DNA from: Mycoplasmataceae bacterium
Lineage (GTDB): Bacteria; Bacillota_I; Bacilli_A; Mycoplasmatales; Mycoplasmoidaceae
Length of the DNA: 64,000 nucleotides
Direction of reading: 5' to 3'
NCBI GenBank assembly: GCA_031282505.1
Contig: JAITDP010000005.1
Location: forward strand, 62,001 to 126,000
Under the pieces are notes generated by a model, which was given only the letters and a program-made list of their open reading frames with translations, had not been told where the DNA came from and made no database searches. Numbering within the stretch: position 1 is the first letter of the stretch; each line of letters starts with the position of its first letter. This document shows positions 1 through 11,405 of this stretch, piece after piece. The position numbers and the translations under genes are program-made.

Positions 1-123
1 AATTGAACTCAATGAATCAATATTGATATCTTTAAGTTTTTTATTAATATCTTTTTCATCAAACTTAATATTTCGTTTAGCTGCAATTGTTTTTATTTTA
101 CTAATAATTTCCGTTCTATTCAT
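1..123 (-). CDS. acyl carrier protein-like (partial, cut by window edge)
   Basis: The first 41 codons of a minus-strand gene are present; the 3' end lies outside the window. The visible protein has a helical, charged N-terminus followed by the tripeptide Asp-Ser-Leu at about residues 36-38. This matches the phosphopantetheine attachment motif (D-S-L) of acyl carrier proteins and its usual position after roughly 35 residues. ACPs carry acyl chains on a 4'-phosphopantetheine arm in the cytoplasm. A minus-strand TATAAT box (136-141) lies about a dozen bases upstream of the ATG. A Sfp-type phosphopantetheinyl transferase at 30632-31138 could be its modifying enzyme. The identification rests on a short fragment. 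Confidence 0.55.
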   Translation of the reverse strand, partial: MNRTEIISKIKTIAAKRNIKFDEKDINKKLKDINIDSLSSI

Positions 124-147
124 TTATTAGTTATTATTATAAAACAA

Positions 148-1512
148 TTAATGTTTTTTAGCTTTAGAATCTTGAATATTTTTGTGAATTAATTGTTTCT
201 TAATTTGTTTCTCAATGTATTCATGTCTCACTTTTTGTTTAATTTTATTAATTTGCATTTTGATTTTTTTTTTATATCCAGGTTTTACTTTTTTTGAATT
301 AGAATAAATGATACGTTTAATTTTTTCGTTAGTTGAAGTATCAAACATTTTTTTGTGTTTCAAATGCAAACGTAATGGTTTCTCTGTCATCTTTTCATTA
401 TTTATTAAATAATAGTGAAAATTTATTCCCTTACGTGTTAAGCGATTAATATTCTCATCTATTCCATTCCTATACACAACAAACACAGTACCACTATCTT
501 TATAACGTCCAACACGACCAGCACGATGCATATATCAAATTCCTTCTTGCGGTAGCCCATAAGAAATTACAACATCTGCTCCAACTATATCAATACCACG
601 ACTAACTAAGTCAGTAGCAACAACATATTGATATTTGTTAGTGTTAATATCTTCAAAGATGTGTTTTCTTTGTCGAGTAGATAAATCTTTGTGAATTAAA
701 ATACAATTTTCATAATTATTTTTTTTCATCCAATCGTATAACATGTTTGCTTCTTTTCTTGTGTTTGCAAAAATAAAACAAAGATATGGATTTATTTGTT
801 TTAGTAATAGTTTAAAAGTTATAAGCGGGTCCGAGTTGTTACTTTGGTATACAATATTATGTGAAATTGATTGGTTAGCTCAAATTGTTTTAGTAGCAGA
901 GATAACTTTTGTATCTTTGAAATATTTACTAAATTGATTTGCAATAGATTCGTGTGTGGTTGCACTACAAGCAATTTTTTGTAAGTCTGGAGAAGAAATG
1001 AATGATAAAATTTCATTTACTTGTGCAGCAAAACCTTGGTCAAGTAGCATATCAACTTCGTCCAATGCAATTGTTTTGATATTTCTATTGATTATTTTTT
1101 GTTGAATTAACTCAAGGATTCTTACTGTTGTACCAACGACAATGTGAGGAGGATTTAGTTTTATTTGATTTTTTTGTTGTTCAAGATTGCTGTTCCCAAT
1201 TATTAAGCCAATACGTAATAGTTTTTCGTTAACTTGAAATTCTAGCAATTTAGAATAAACTTGACGTGCTAATTCTTTTGTTGGCACAACAATTATTGCT
1301 TGAGTTGTTTTTTTTGTTAAATCAATCGTGTTCAATATTGGTAAAACATAACATAATGTCTTTCCACTTCCGGTTTGACCAGTAATTATTGCACTTTTAT
1401 TTTTAAGTGTGAATGGCAATGATTCTTCTTGAATTTTTGTAAGCTTGACAATATGATTTTGTTCAAGTGTTTGTTTAATGAAATAACGAATATTAAGTTC
1501 ATTAAAGTACAT
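148..1512 (-). CDS. DEAD-box ATP-dependent RNA helicase
   Basis: 454-residue SF2 RNA helicase once UGA is read as Trp; the frame is open from 1512 to the TAA at 148-150. Visible motifs in order: Q-motif region (LTKIQEESLPF, about 24-34), motif I GQTGSGKT (about 45-52), Ia PTKELARQ, motif II as LDEVD rather than DEAD, motif III SAT, motif V ATDLVSRGID and motif VI HRAGRVGR. The last ~90 residues are a Lys-rich basic tail, probably for RNA binding. It would unwind rRNA or mRNA structure in the cytoplasm. A minus-strand TATAAT (1522-1527) sits 9 nt before the ATG. The exact paralogue (CshA or CshB type) cannot be decided from sequence alone. Confidence 0.93.
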
Positions 1513-1566
1513 AATATTAACATTATATTTTTATATATAATTTCACACAGTTTTTATTTTTTAATA

Positions 1567-1572
1567 TATAAT
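1567..1572 (+). promoter_or_regulatory. 16S rRNA promoter -10 box
   Basis: TATAAT at 1567-1572 lies about 60 bases upstream of the mature 16S 5' end and upstream of the leader element GTTCTTTGAAAACT, which is typical of Firmicutes and Mollicutes rRNA leaders. A second plus-strand TATAAT at 1536-1541 could be a tandem promoter. Confidence 0.55.
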
Positions 1573-1608
1573 ATTATTGCATCAAGTAATTGATGAGAAA
1601 GTTCTTTG

Positions 1609-1627
1609 AAAACTAAATAGAATCCGT
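1609..1627 (+). other. 16S processing stem, 5' arm
   Basis: This 19-base segment is the exact reverse complement of 3229-3247 on the other side of the 16S gene. Flanking stems of this kind are RNase III processing substrates for 16S precursor. It shows that the 16S is matured from its own transcript. Confidence 0.85.
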
Positions 1628-1631
1628 CAAT

Positions 1632-3144
<1,513 letters not shown>

Positions 3145-3189
3145 TCGGAGTTATTTATAACACACGATTAACGTGTACACACAACAAAT

Positions 3190-3227
3190 CTATATGATTC
3201 CCCATTATTTATTTAATAATCATATAG
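3190..3227 (+). other. hairpin in 16S 3' trailer
   Basis: A perfect 10-bp stem (3190-3199 with 3218-3227) sits between the mature 16S end and the 3' processing arm. It may help folding of the trailer; no tRNA is present in this spacer. Confidence 0.5.
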
Positions 3228-3228
3228 T

Positions 3229-3247
3229 ACGGATTCTATTTAGTTTT
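3229..3247 (+). other. 16S processing stem, 3' arm
   Basis: Exact reverse complement of 1609-1627, forming a 19-bp helix that brackets the 16S precursor. Confidence 0.85.
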
Positions 3248-3267
3248 GAGAGATACTTTCAAAAAAT

Positions 3268-3304
3268 AAATGAGTAGTTAACGAGTTTAACTGCTCATTT
3301 TTTT
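3268..3304 (+). terminator. intrinsic terminator of the 16S unit
   Basis: A 14-bp stem with a single G-U pair (3268-3281 with 3287-3300) and a 5-base loop, running into seven T residues. It ends the rRNA transcript before any 23S gene, showing that the 16S is unlinked from the other rRNAs. Confidence 0.85.
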
Positions 3305-3320
3305 GTTATGTACAAAATGT

Positions 3321-4514
3321 TTATTTTATACGAATAATATCATTTTTTACTAAATCTAATGGCTTGTCGAATGTTATAACAACTTTTGACATTGGAGTAC
3401 GTGCAGCATCAATTTCTTCATTGTTTTGTTTGATTGAAATAATTCTTGCATTTTCTATTTGTATTAATTTTCTTCCTAATATTTCAAATGATGTTGTTTT
3501 ATCGAAATAATTTCTTGTTAATCCAGAATATGTTGTATCATTTATTTTATCTATAACTGTTAAAACGAAATTTTGAGTTACTGTCTTAGGTATTTCATGA
3601 TATAGCATTTGATCAATACCTGGTTTTCCATAATATCAAGCAAACGAAGTTTCGCGATTAGCGGCGGCTTTAATATCATTTATATATTGATCGCCAATTT
3701 CTATGTTGTTATAGTAAGCGTCGATTGTTTTACGATAATCATTAACAACTGTAGCAATATAGTGTTCAGATTTCATTCTTCCTTCAATTTTAAAACTAGT
3801 AACACCAATCTCAATTAAATTTTTAACATTAGTTATTTGGCACATATCTTTTGCACTCATTGTAAAGTGTTCAGAAATTAATTGGTGGTTACCATCTAAT
3901 AATTTAAGTGACCAACGACATGATTGAGCGCAACCTCCAATGTTCGCATCTCTAAAGCAAAAGTTATTTGATAACATGCATCGTCCTGAATATGCAATAC
4001 ATACAGCACCATGGATAAATACTTCTATTTCAATTTTTTTATCTATATTTATAATCATTTGTTTCAATTCATCAAACGTTACTTCTCTTGATAAAATAAT
4101 ACGTGTTGCACCATTTCTTTGTCAAAATAAAGCTGCTTTTGAGTTAGATACTGATTGTTGAGTAGAAATGTGAATTTGTGCATCTTTATCATATTCATGA
4201 ATTGTTTTAATAATGTAAGGATCAGAACAAATATATGCATCTGGTTTATATTTTTGAACACTATTTAAAAATGGTAGAAAACCATCAGCCATATGTGAGT
4301 GACATAATATATTAGTAACTAAATATATTTTTTTATTTAAATTGTGTGCATATATAGAAATTTCGTTAATGTCATCTGTATCAAAATTACTTGCTTTAGC
4401 TCGCAATGAATATTGACGGGCGCCAAAATAAATTGCATCAGCACCAAAATCTAATGCGGTTTTTCCTCTATTACAATCTCCAGCAGGAGCTAATAATTCA
4501 ACTTTATTAATCAT
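3321..4514 (-). CDS. U32 peptidase-family protein, TrhP2-like
   Basis: 397 residues with UGA as Trp. It opens with VELLAPAGD and has the GADAIYFGA segment near residue 27, plus FIHGAVCIAYSGRCMLSN and GGCAQSCRW in the middle. These are the U32 signature with the conserved cysteines. In Bacillus and E. coli the closest families (TrhP, RlhA) act in hydroxylation of tRNA U34 or of 23S rRNA rather than in proteolysis; they bind prephenate or use Fe-S chemistry. It follows the other U32 gene with an 8-base overlap and has a good SD (AGAAAGGA) before its ATG, so the two are translationally coupled. TrhP2 versus RlhA is inferred from the pairing. Confidence 0.85.
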
Positions 4515-5454
4515 TGTTTGGTCCTTTCTGATATTGTTCTAAATATATTAAATCTTCAGGTGATGATCTATAAAAACCACAAGATTGATATTCGTTATCG
4601 AATGTGTTAAATTGAGAAATGTATCCATCTAATTTATTTTGTGTGAGATTTTTGTTTTTTAAATCATCAGAGATTTTAATAAATATTTTTGCAACTTGTA
4701 TTGTTCAATTTTCGTCATGTAAAAATGTTTCAATTCTACAAACATCAACTTTATTATTAAAAACTTCGTTTATGCAAGAAATTAAATTTAAATTGTATCC
4801 AGTAAAATTATGTGTTCCATCTTTATCTTCATAAATGATATATGGTGAATTACGGTGTTCTTCTTGTAAAAATAATTTTTGATTAGCAAGATGAAGTTTA
4901 ATATCTGGATGTGATTTATTAAAATTACTTAGCAAATCTCATCTACTTTGCATCATATATGAATAACCACAAACTTGAATGCCAATATTCATAAGTCCTT
5001 TGTTTTTTCCAATTTCATTAATTTGATGTTGATTTAATTCTCTTGCAACAAAAACTTCGTTGATATCATTTTGTAAGTAAAATGGAAATTGTTGATAACT
5101 AACTACAAGAGTTTCAGGATTATATATTGTATATATTTTTTTAGATAAATTATTTTCATGAAGAATTTGTAGCACCGCATAATCAGCGAATTCAATTCCA
5201 TCAATATCTAATTGACATATTTCAATTAAATACTTTTCTAAATTTACAAGTTCATTTTCAAAAAATATTTTATTAACTAAAATAATAACTTTTGTATTAT
5301 TTTTATTTGATAAAACTTTTTTAATTTCATCAATTGATAGATTACAAGAATTTCTGCATGAAAATAATGGATCACCAATTGTAATGCGTTCAATACCTAA
5401 TCGTATTAAATCAATCGCATTTTGATAACTTGTAGGGTTAATCGAAAACAGCAT
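4507..5454 (-). CDS. U32 peptidase-family protein, TrhP1-like partner
   Basis: 315 residues with UGA as Trp. It is related to the U32 fold (ERITIGDPLFSCRNSC near the start, VCGYSYMMQSR mid-protein) but is shorter and more divergent than the gene behind it. In Firmicutes trhP1 and trhP2 occur as a pair (formerly yrrN and yrrO) and both take part in tRNA 5-hydroxyuridine formation. The same order and coupling here suggest the same role. The gene lies 32 bases downstream of rplO on the same strand, so it may be read from the L18-S5-L15 operon. It ends in TAA at 4507-4509, overlapping the start of its partner. Confidence 0.75.
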
Positions 5455-5486
5455 TTATAAATAAATTATAACTCAGCTGCAATGAA

Positions 5487-5933
5487 TTAAATAATAGAAA
5501 CTGAACCGCCAGCTTTTTCAACTGTTTCTTTTGCACCAGCAGTAATTTTATTTGCTTCGATTTGGTATTTTTTTGAAAGTACAATATCTTTAGTACCAAT
5601 AATTTTTAAAGGTAATCTATTTTTTTTAATAATTTTAGCTTCAACTAAAGTTTTTGTATTGACAACATCTTTACCCAATTGTTGGATTTGAGCTAATGTA
5701 ACAGTGTTATAGTTTTTTTTGAATTCATAGTTGTTGAAACCAATTTTTGCAACACGCATATAAATTGGAGTTTGGCCACCTTCAAAACCACGTCTTACAT
5801 TAACTGTACTACGTTGACCTTGACCTTTATTACCTTTAAAACCACGGATTGAACCAGATCCAGGACCACGACCAAATATTTTTTTCTTTTGTCCACGACT
5901 TCCGTGTTTATATTTTAAATTATTAAGTTTCAT
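5487..5933 (-). CDS. rplO: 50S ribosomal protein L15
   Basis: 148 residues: the Gly/Arg-rich N-terminal extension (KYKHGSRGQKKKIFGRGPGSG) that winds into 23S rRNA, then the globular domain with YEFKKNYNTVTLAQIQ. It has a strong Shine-Dalgarno, AAAGGAGG, about a dozen bases before the ATG and overlaps the rpsE stop by one base (TAATG). No rpmD (L30) lies between rpsE and rplO, as is common in Mollicutes. secY, which normally follows, is absent here; U32-family genes follow instead. Confidence 0.97.
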   Translation of the reverse strand: MKLNNLKYKHGSRGQKKKIFGRGPGSGSIRGFKGNKGQGQRSTVNVRRGFEGGQTPIYMRVAKIGFNNYEFKKNYNTVTLAQIQQLGKDVVNTKTLVEAKIIKKNRLPLKIIGTKDIVLSKKYQIEANKITAGAKETVEKAGGSVSII

Positions 5934-6481
5934 TATTTTGTATGTCCTCCTTTAATTAATTGTTGTAAAGATATGCCTCTAGCTTCAGCAATCATTGTTG
6001 GAGTTTTTTGTGAACTTAAAGCTTCGATTGTAGTACTTGCCATGTTGATTGGTGAACCATTACCAATGTTTTTACAACAAATATCTTTAAATCCTGCTAA
6101 CTCTAATATTGTACGGATAACTCCACCAGCAACAATTCCAGAACCAATAGGTGCAGTTTTAAATAAAATTTTAGTTGCGCCTCTTTTAATAAGTATCTCA
6201 TGGTATAAACCACCTTTTTTGTTAATTAAGATATTAACTACATTTTTTTTAGCTGCATCGGTTGCTTTTTTAACAGCTACAGAAATTTCTTTTGATTTAC
6301 CAATACCATATCCAACTTTTCCTTTTTTGTCACCAACAATAACTAGAGCACTAAAACGACTACGACGTCCACCTTTTGTGGTTTTGTTAATGAACTTAGT
6401 CATAACAGTTTTTTCTTCATACTCACTTTTAGGTTTAGAATAAGGTCTTTTATTAGTATTTTGTGATTGAACGTCAGCCAT
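5933..6481 (-). CDS. rpsE: 30S ribosomal protein S5
   Basis: 182 residues. The first ~25 are a variable hydrophilic extension. The double-stranded-RNA-binding-like domain (VNKTTKGGRRSRFSALVIVGD, GYGIGKSKEISVAVKKA) and the C-terminal domain (GSGIVAGGVIRTILELAG) follow. S5 supports decoding accuracy in the small subunit. It overlaps rplR and rplO by one base each (TAATG junctions), giving tight translational coupling in the L18-S5-L15 unit. Confidence 0.97.
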   Translation of the reverse strand: MADVQSQNTNKRPYSKPKSEYEEKTVMTKFINKTTKGGRRSRFSALVIVGDKKGKVGYGIGKSKEISVAVKKATDAAKKNVVNILINKKGGLYHEILIKRGATKILFKTAPIGSGIVAGGVIRTILELAGFKDICCKNIGNGSPINMASTTIEALSSQKTPTMIAEARGISLQQLIKGGHTK

Positions 6482-6837
6482 TAAAATATTAGTCCTTTCT
6501 CACGAGCAGCATCAGCAACGGCTTTAATTTGACCATGGAATTTATTTCCAGCACGATCAAAAACAACTTTATCTACACCACTCTTTAATGCTTTTTCAGC
6601 AATTAATGTTCCTATTTCTTTTGCAACAGCAATGTTTGCTTGTTTTTTTAATTGTATAGAGTTGACAGCAACTATCACTGTACCATCTTGATCGTTAAAA
6701 ATTTGAGCAAAAATATTGGCATTAGATTTAGAAACTATAAATCTTGGTTTAGTTTCACCATTTCTTTTAATTCGTTTAAGAAAACGTACACGTCGTAAAT
6801 TTTTCTTATTTTTTCTATTTATATTTATGGATTTCAT
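6481..6837 (-). CDS. rplR: 50S ribosomal protein L18
   Basis: 118 residues starting MKSININRKNKKNLRRVRF; it contains the 5S rRNA-binding core (RFIVSKSNANIFAQIFND, KSGVDKVVFDRAGNKFHGQIKAVADAAREKGL). The reading frame is open a further 15 codons upstream, but those codons cover the promoter region, so I place the start at 6837. It is the first gene of a three-gene unit. The usual upstream spc genes (L14, L24, L5, S14, S8, L6) are not here. Confidence 0.95.
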   Translation of the reverse strand: MKSININRKNKKNLRRVRFLKRIKRNGETKPRFIVSKSNANIFAQIFNDQDGTVIVAVNSIQLKKQANIAVAKEIGTLIAEKALKSGVDKVVFDRAGNKFHGQIKAVADAAREKGLIF

Positions 6838-6872
6838 AAAATATACATATATTATATATAATATTTTAAGTA
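6838..6872. promoter_or_regulatory. divergent promoter, rplR / small membrane protein
   Basis: Only 35 bp separate the two ATGs. A plus-strand TATAAT (6857-6862) lies 10 nt before the ATG at 6873, and a minus-strand TATAAT (6851-6856 on the plus strand) lies 13 nt before rplR. No SD is visible for either. Confidence 0.55.
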
Positions 6873-7109
6873 ATGAACTCATATAAAAATGATGATTCTG
6901 GTAAGGTTTCTGTATTTAAAATCCTCTTCTTCGCTTTATTAATATTTATTCCTGTAATCGGATGGCTAATTTTGTTTTGTTGAATTGTTGGGGATGCAAA
7001 AAAACATAATCAAATGATTGATAAGCACAATAACGAAATTAAAAAAATAATTGAAACAAATTCAACTAATGAAGAAAATTCAAATAAAAAAAAAAAAACG
7101 GTAAAATAA
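6873..7109 (+). CDS. small membrane protein, unknown function
   Basis: 78 residues, not recognised as a family. A hydrophilic N-terminus (about 13 residues) precedes one long hydrophobic stretch (about 16-40, with two Gly/Trp turns, so one or two membrane segments). It ends in a charged Asn/Lys-rich tail. Trp-37 is encoded by UGA. The tail is encoded by a run of 13 A residues (7086-7098), a length prone to slippage, which would alter only the last few residues. It sits between rplR and metK, each with its own promoter. Confidence 0.7.
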
Positions 7110-7121
7110 TATTATTTTAAA

Positions 7122-7127
7122 TATAAT
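7122..7127 (+). promoter_or_regulatory. metK -10 box (leaderless pattern)
   Basis: TATAAT ends exactly 6 nt before the metK ATG, so transcription would start at or beside the A of the start codon. Confidence 0.6.
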
Positions 7128-7133
7128 ATTTTT

Positions 7134-8225
7134 ATGGTTAAAGTTGCTAAAAAAGTCGGTCTTGTTCAGACGTGTGAATCGGTAGGGTGTGGTCATCCTG
7201 ATAAATTTTGTGATGGTGTTGCTGATGCTGTTTTAACAGCTTATTTAAAACAAGATAAAGATGCCCATGTCGCTTGTGAGGTTTGTGCTTTTAATAAAAC
7301 TGTTGTTGTAGGTGGAGAATTTAAATCTACTGCTAAAGTTAATCACTTAGCGATTGCTAAACAATATTTAAAAAAAATATGACCAGAATACTATAATGAG
7401 TTCAAATTTTTAGATTGTACAACTTCTCAATCTCCAGAAATAAACGCAAAAGTTAATTTAAGTCCTGAAAATGTAGGAGCTGGTGACCAAGGTATTACTA
7501 TTGGTTATGCGTGTAATGAAAATAAATACTATCTTCCAACAGCACACGTTCTTGGTTCTTTAATAATGAAAGAAATAAACGCTTCAAAATATAAAGATTT
7601 TTATTTAGATACTAAAACTTTGGTTTCTATTGATGAAAACAATAATGCTCAAATAGTACTTGCTATTGCTCATAAGAAAAATTACAACAAGGTAAAAGCT
7701 GAGGATTTTTGTACAAATATTATTTCTAAAATAATAAAACAAAATAAATTTAATATCAAAAAATTCTCTATAAGTTTAAATATGGCTGGAGATTTTGTTA
7801 TTCATGGTTCAATTGGTGATTCAGGTTTAACTGGTAGAAAATTAGCTGTTGATACTTATGGTTCTATTGCTAATCATGGTGGTGGAGCGTTTAGTGGAAA
7901 AGACTATACAAAAGTTGATCGTAGTGGTGCTTATTATGCAAGATGAATTGCTAAAAACATTGTTGCTAACAATCTTGCAGAAAAAGCTGAAGTTAGACTT
8001 TCTTGAGAAATTGGAAATCCTAAACCTGTTACTGTCGAGATTGATTGTTTTAATACAAATAAAATCAGCATGGAAAAAATTAATGAAAAAGTTAGTAAAA
8101 AATTTAATTTAACAGTTTATAAAATTATTAATGTTTTAGGTCTTAAAACTATCGATTATACTACAACTACAAATTATTGTCATTTCATTGGAAAACACAA
8201 TTGAGAAAAAATTATTAAGTTGTAA
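7134..8225 (+). CDS. metK: S-adenosylmethionine synthetase
   Basis: 363 residues with UGA as Trp. It makes AdoMet from methionine and ATP in the cytoplasm. Signatures are ESVGCGHPDKFCDGVADAVL (N-terminal ATP and Mg site), GAGDQGITIGYA and the P-loop-like GSIGDSGLTGRKLAVDTYG. These are followed by [23 protein letters not shown], the C-terminal catalytic segment. It is slightly shorter than the ~385-400 residues usual in bacteria. AdoMet from this enzyme would feed the methyltransferases in the window (rlmH, trmK, trmL). It ends 6 bp from the convergent alaS. Confidence 0.97.
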
Positions 8226-8231
8226 TTAATC

Positions 8232-10931
8232 TTAATGATTATTTAAATATTTTAATATATCGTCGATTTTAGAAGTATCACTTGTTCCACCTTGTGCAAA
8301 ACTGTTATTGCCCCCACCTTGACCATTGCAAATTAAATTAATTTGTTTTATTATTTCATTTGAATTAATTTTATTATTGTTTTTATCATTCATCAAAGTA
8401 TATTGTAATTTATTTTCAAGGTTATTGATAATAACAAAGACATATTCTTTGTTTTCATTTGTTAACTCTTTTATAGCAAACATAACATTTTTTTGATCTT
8501 GATTGTGACACACAATATAACAAACATCGTTGTTTTTAGAATAAAAACGTTGTATAGTTTTAATATTTGCAATTGCAATATTTTTTTGATCATTGTTATA
8601 GTTAGTTTGCAGTTCATTAAATTCAGTTTTAAAAGAAATTAAATGACTTTTGATTTCTTTATAGTTAGTTAATGAAACATGATAATTAACTTCGTTTAGT
8701 TTTTTTCATAATTCTGTATTGTCTAGTTTATATTCAACTAGTAATTTTTTCATTTTTTCTATTTCGAGTTTTGCAATTTCGATATTATTAAATAAAAAAC
8801 TATCTATAGTATTGTTCGAAGTGATGCCTCGTATCCTTCATTTTCCTGTACCGTTTGAAATATATTCAACAATCATAAATTTTTCAATATCACCAGTCAT
8901 ACTAACATGTGTTCCACCGCATATTTCATCATTCACACCATCAATATTTACAACTCTTATTTTTCCCTTAAGTGTTTTATATTTTTCAATGAAGTGTCCT
9001 ACAGTGTTTTCTCCTTTTGCTTCTTCAATTGTGTTTTTAATTGTTGTGCAGATATTAGATTTTTTTTGAATAATTTCATTAACTTTATTTTCAATTAAAT
9101 TTAATTCATTTTCATCTAATTTTCTATTTAAATTAAAATCAAAAGTAAAATATGTGTCTGTTTTGAAAGCACCTTCTTGTTTTATAGACGAATCTATGTG
9201 TTTATTCATTACATGTTCTAAAATATGTTCTGCAGTGTGGTTTCTACTAATATTGTAACGGAATATTTTATCTAGATTGAGTTTCGCTTTGTCTCCTAAT
9301 GTGATTAAAGAAGAAGAATCAACTAAATGTAAATGTTGTCCGTTAGGTGCTTTAATTACATCAATAACATCGTAGTAATTATGATTAATTACAATTTCTC
9401 CTTTATCGTGTAATTGACCACCTGATGTTGCATAAAAAACTGTTTTATCAAATACAATTCAACATTTATTAGATGCTTGTTCAACACTATGAAAATCTTC
9501 GTTATATAGGGCAATTATTTTTGCATCATATTCTAATTCATTGTAAAGAAATTCACTTTCTAAATTGAAGTTAATTAAATCAGTCATTTGTTTATCAAAT
9601 CCAACTGATACATTGGTTCGTGAAATTTCTTTATGTTTGTTTAATGTTGCAAAATATGCGTTTTCATCAAATTTAATGTTTTGTTGTAAACATAACTCTT
9701 TAATGATCTCATAGGGAAAACCATATGTATCAACAAGTTTAAAAACAACTTCTGAATCAATAATGGAGTGTTTAGCTATTTCGTTTTCAAAAATTTTAAA
9801 TCCTTTTTCAAGAGTCATTTCAAAAGTTTTTTGCTCTTTAGAAATTATTTCTATTATTTGTGTTTTGTTATTTAGTAAAACAGGAAATGCGTTTTTGTAT
9901 TCTTCAATTATTGCGTTTGCACAAACAACCATAAATTGATCATTTATTTTTAATTTATGTCCGCAAACCATTGCTCGTCTTAATAAACGTCTTAGTACTG
10001 CACCACGTTCTTTATTTGATGGAACAGCTCCGTCATTAATAGCAAATACATTGGTTTTAATATGATCAACTATTATGCAGAAATATTTATTAGTTTCTTT
10101 TTGTTCTAAGTTGTTAGAAAAATATGCTTCTTTATCATAGGAAAATTTAGTTAGTTCAGATAATTTATTAATGATGTTTTGAAAATGTTCAGTATCAAAA
10201 TTTGTTGGTACGTCTTGAATAACACATGCAAGTCTTTCAAGACCAGCTCCGGTATCAATATTTTTTCTAGTTAATTCTGTATATTGATTTGTACCATCAT
10301 TATTAAATTCACTAAATACAATATTTCATATTTCAATATATCGATCGTTTTCAATATCGTTTTTAAATAATTCAAATCCTTTTTTGGCTAAATCATATTT
10401 TTCACCACGATCATAAAATATTTCAGTACAAGGTCCACATGGGCCTTGACCGATATCTCAAAAATTTCTTGACTTATCACCTTTGATAATGTGTTCTTCT
10501 TTAATGCCTAAAGATATTCATTTTTTATAAGTGACTTCGTCCTCATTATAAACAGTAATAAATATTTTATTTATTTCAAATGAAAAAACTTTAAAAAGTA
10601 GTTCATATGCCATTTCAATAGCTTGCTCTTTGAAATAATCTCCGATTGAAAAATTACCAAGCATTTCAAAAATACTGTGATGTCTACTTGTAATACCAAT
10701 ATTTTCAATATCATTGGTTCTAATTGCAAGTTGAGAATTAGTCAAACGTGTAGCGGGAGGGTTTGATTTACCTGTAAAGTAATCTTTTAATGTAGCAACA
10801 CCAGAGTTTATTCAAAGCAAACTAGGGTCGTTAATTGGAATTAATGATTTAGATGGAATAATCAAATGATTTTTTGATTTAAAAAAATCTAGTCATTTAT
10901 TTCTTATTTCATCTGTTGTAAGATAGTACAT
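8232..10931 (-). CDS. alaS: alanyl-tRNA synthetase
   Basis: 899 residues, full length for the family, one continuous frame with UGA as Trp. It has the class II catalytic core at the N-terminus ([20 protein letters not shown]-type start, [15 protein letters not shown] motif 2 region). The middle domain is followed by the editing domain with [12 protein letters not shown] and the zinc-site segment [15 protein letters not shown]. The C-Ala domain ends in a Gly-rich [13 protein letters not shown] segment, a typical AlaRS terminus. The mischarging-correction site is therefore intact. rlmH lies 36 bp upstream on the same strand. Confidence 0.97.
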
Positions 10932-10967
10932 TATAAATAATTATAAAACTAACTATATCACCAATAA

Positions 10968-11405
10968 TTATTCATGGTGATATGGGTGGTTTAAAAAGAT
11001 TTCTTGAGTACGATAAATTTGTTCTATTAATATTAATCGACTTATTTCATATGGCAGTACTAATTTACTTAAAGAAAGCATGAAATTGGCTCGTTTTCTT
11101 AAATGTTCGTTTACACCATATGGCCCGCCAACAATAAAAACTACATTAGAATTATTTGTAATTTTTTTGCATAGTTCAATGTTTGTTAGTTGACCACCAC
11201 GTTCATCTAATAGAACAACAAAATCACTTGGTTTTATTTTTTTGAAAATTTCATTTGATTCAAAATCACGAGCTTGGTTCCCACTGTAAGTTGAATGTTT
11301 TATACAACAAATTGTTGTTTTAAAATTGTTAATTAGACGTTTGGCATAGTCATCTATTTTATTATCGTATTCAGTTTTTTTTCCAATAGCAACAACTTTA
11401 ATCAT
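10968..11405 (-). CDS. rlmH: 23S rRNA (pseudouridine1915-N3)-methyltransferase RlmH
   Basis: 145 residues, a SPOUT-class methyltransferase. Conserved features are the N-terminal MIKVVAIGK strand, VVLLDERGG, the knot segment VVFIVGGPYGVNEHLRKRANFMLSLSKLVLPYEISRLILIEQIYRTQEI and the C-terminal NHPYHHE, which is nearly invariant. It uses AdoMet to modify helix 69 of 23S rRNA. Its start overlaps the end of ymdB by 8 bases, so the two are coupled. Confidence 0.96.
   Translation of the reverse strand: MIKVVAIGKKTEYDNKIDDYAKRLINNFKTTICCIKHSTYSGNQARDFESNEIFKKIKPSDFVVLLDERGGQLTNIELCKKITNNSNVVFIVGGPYGVNEHLRKRANFMLSLSKLVLPYEISRLILIEQIYRTQEIFLNHPYHHE

Noticed and set aside
5973-6443. 156-codon plus-strand ORF
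   Set aside because: It is the exact antisense of rpsE, whose protein sequence is unmistakable; the ORF has no promoter, SD or recognisable domain.
6838-6882. N-terminal extension of rplR
   Set aside because: The extra in-frame codons cover the divergent promoter and have no counterpart in L18.
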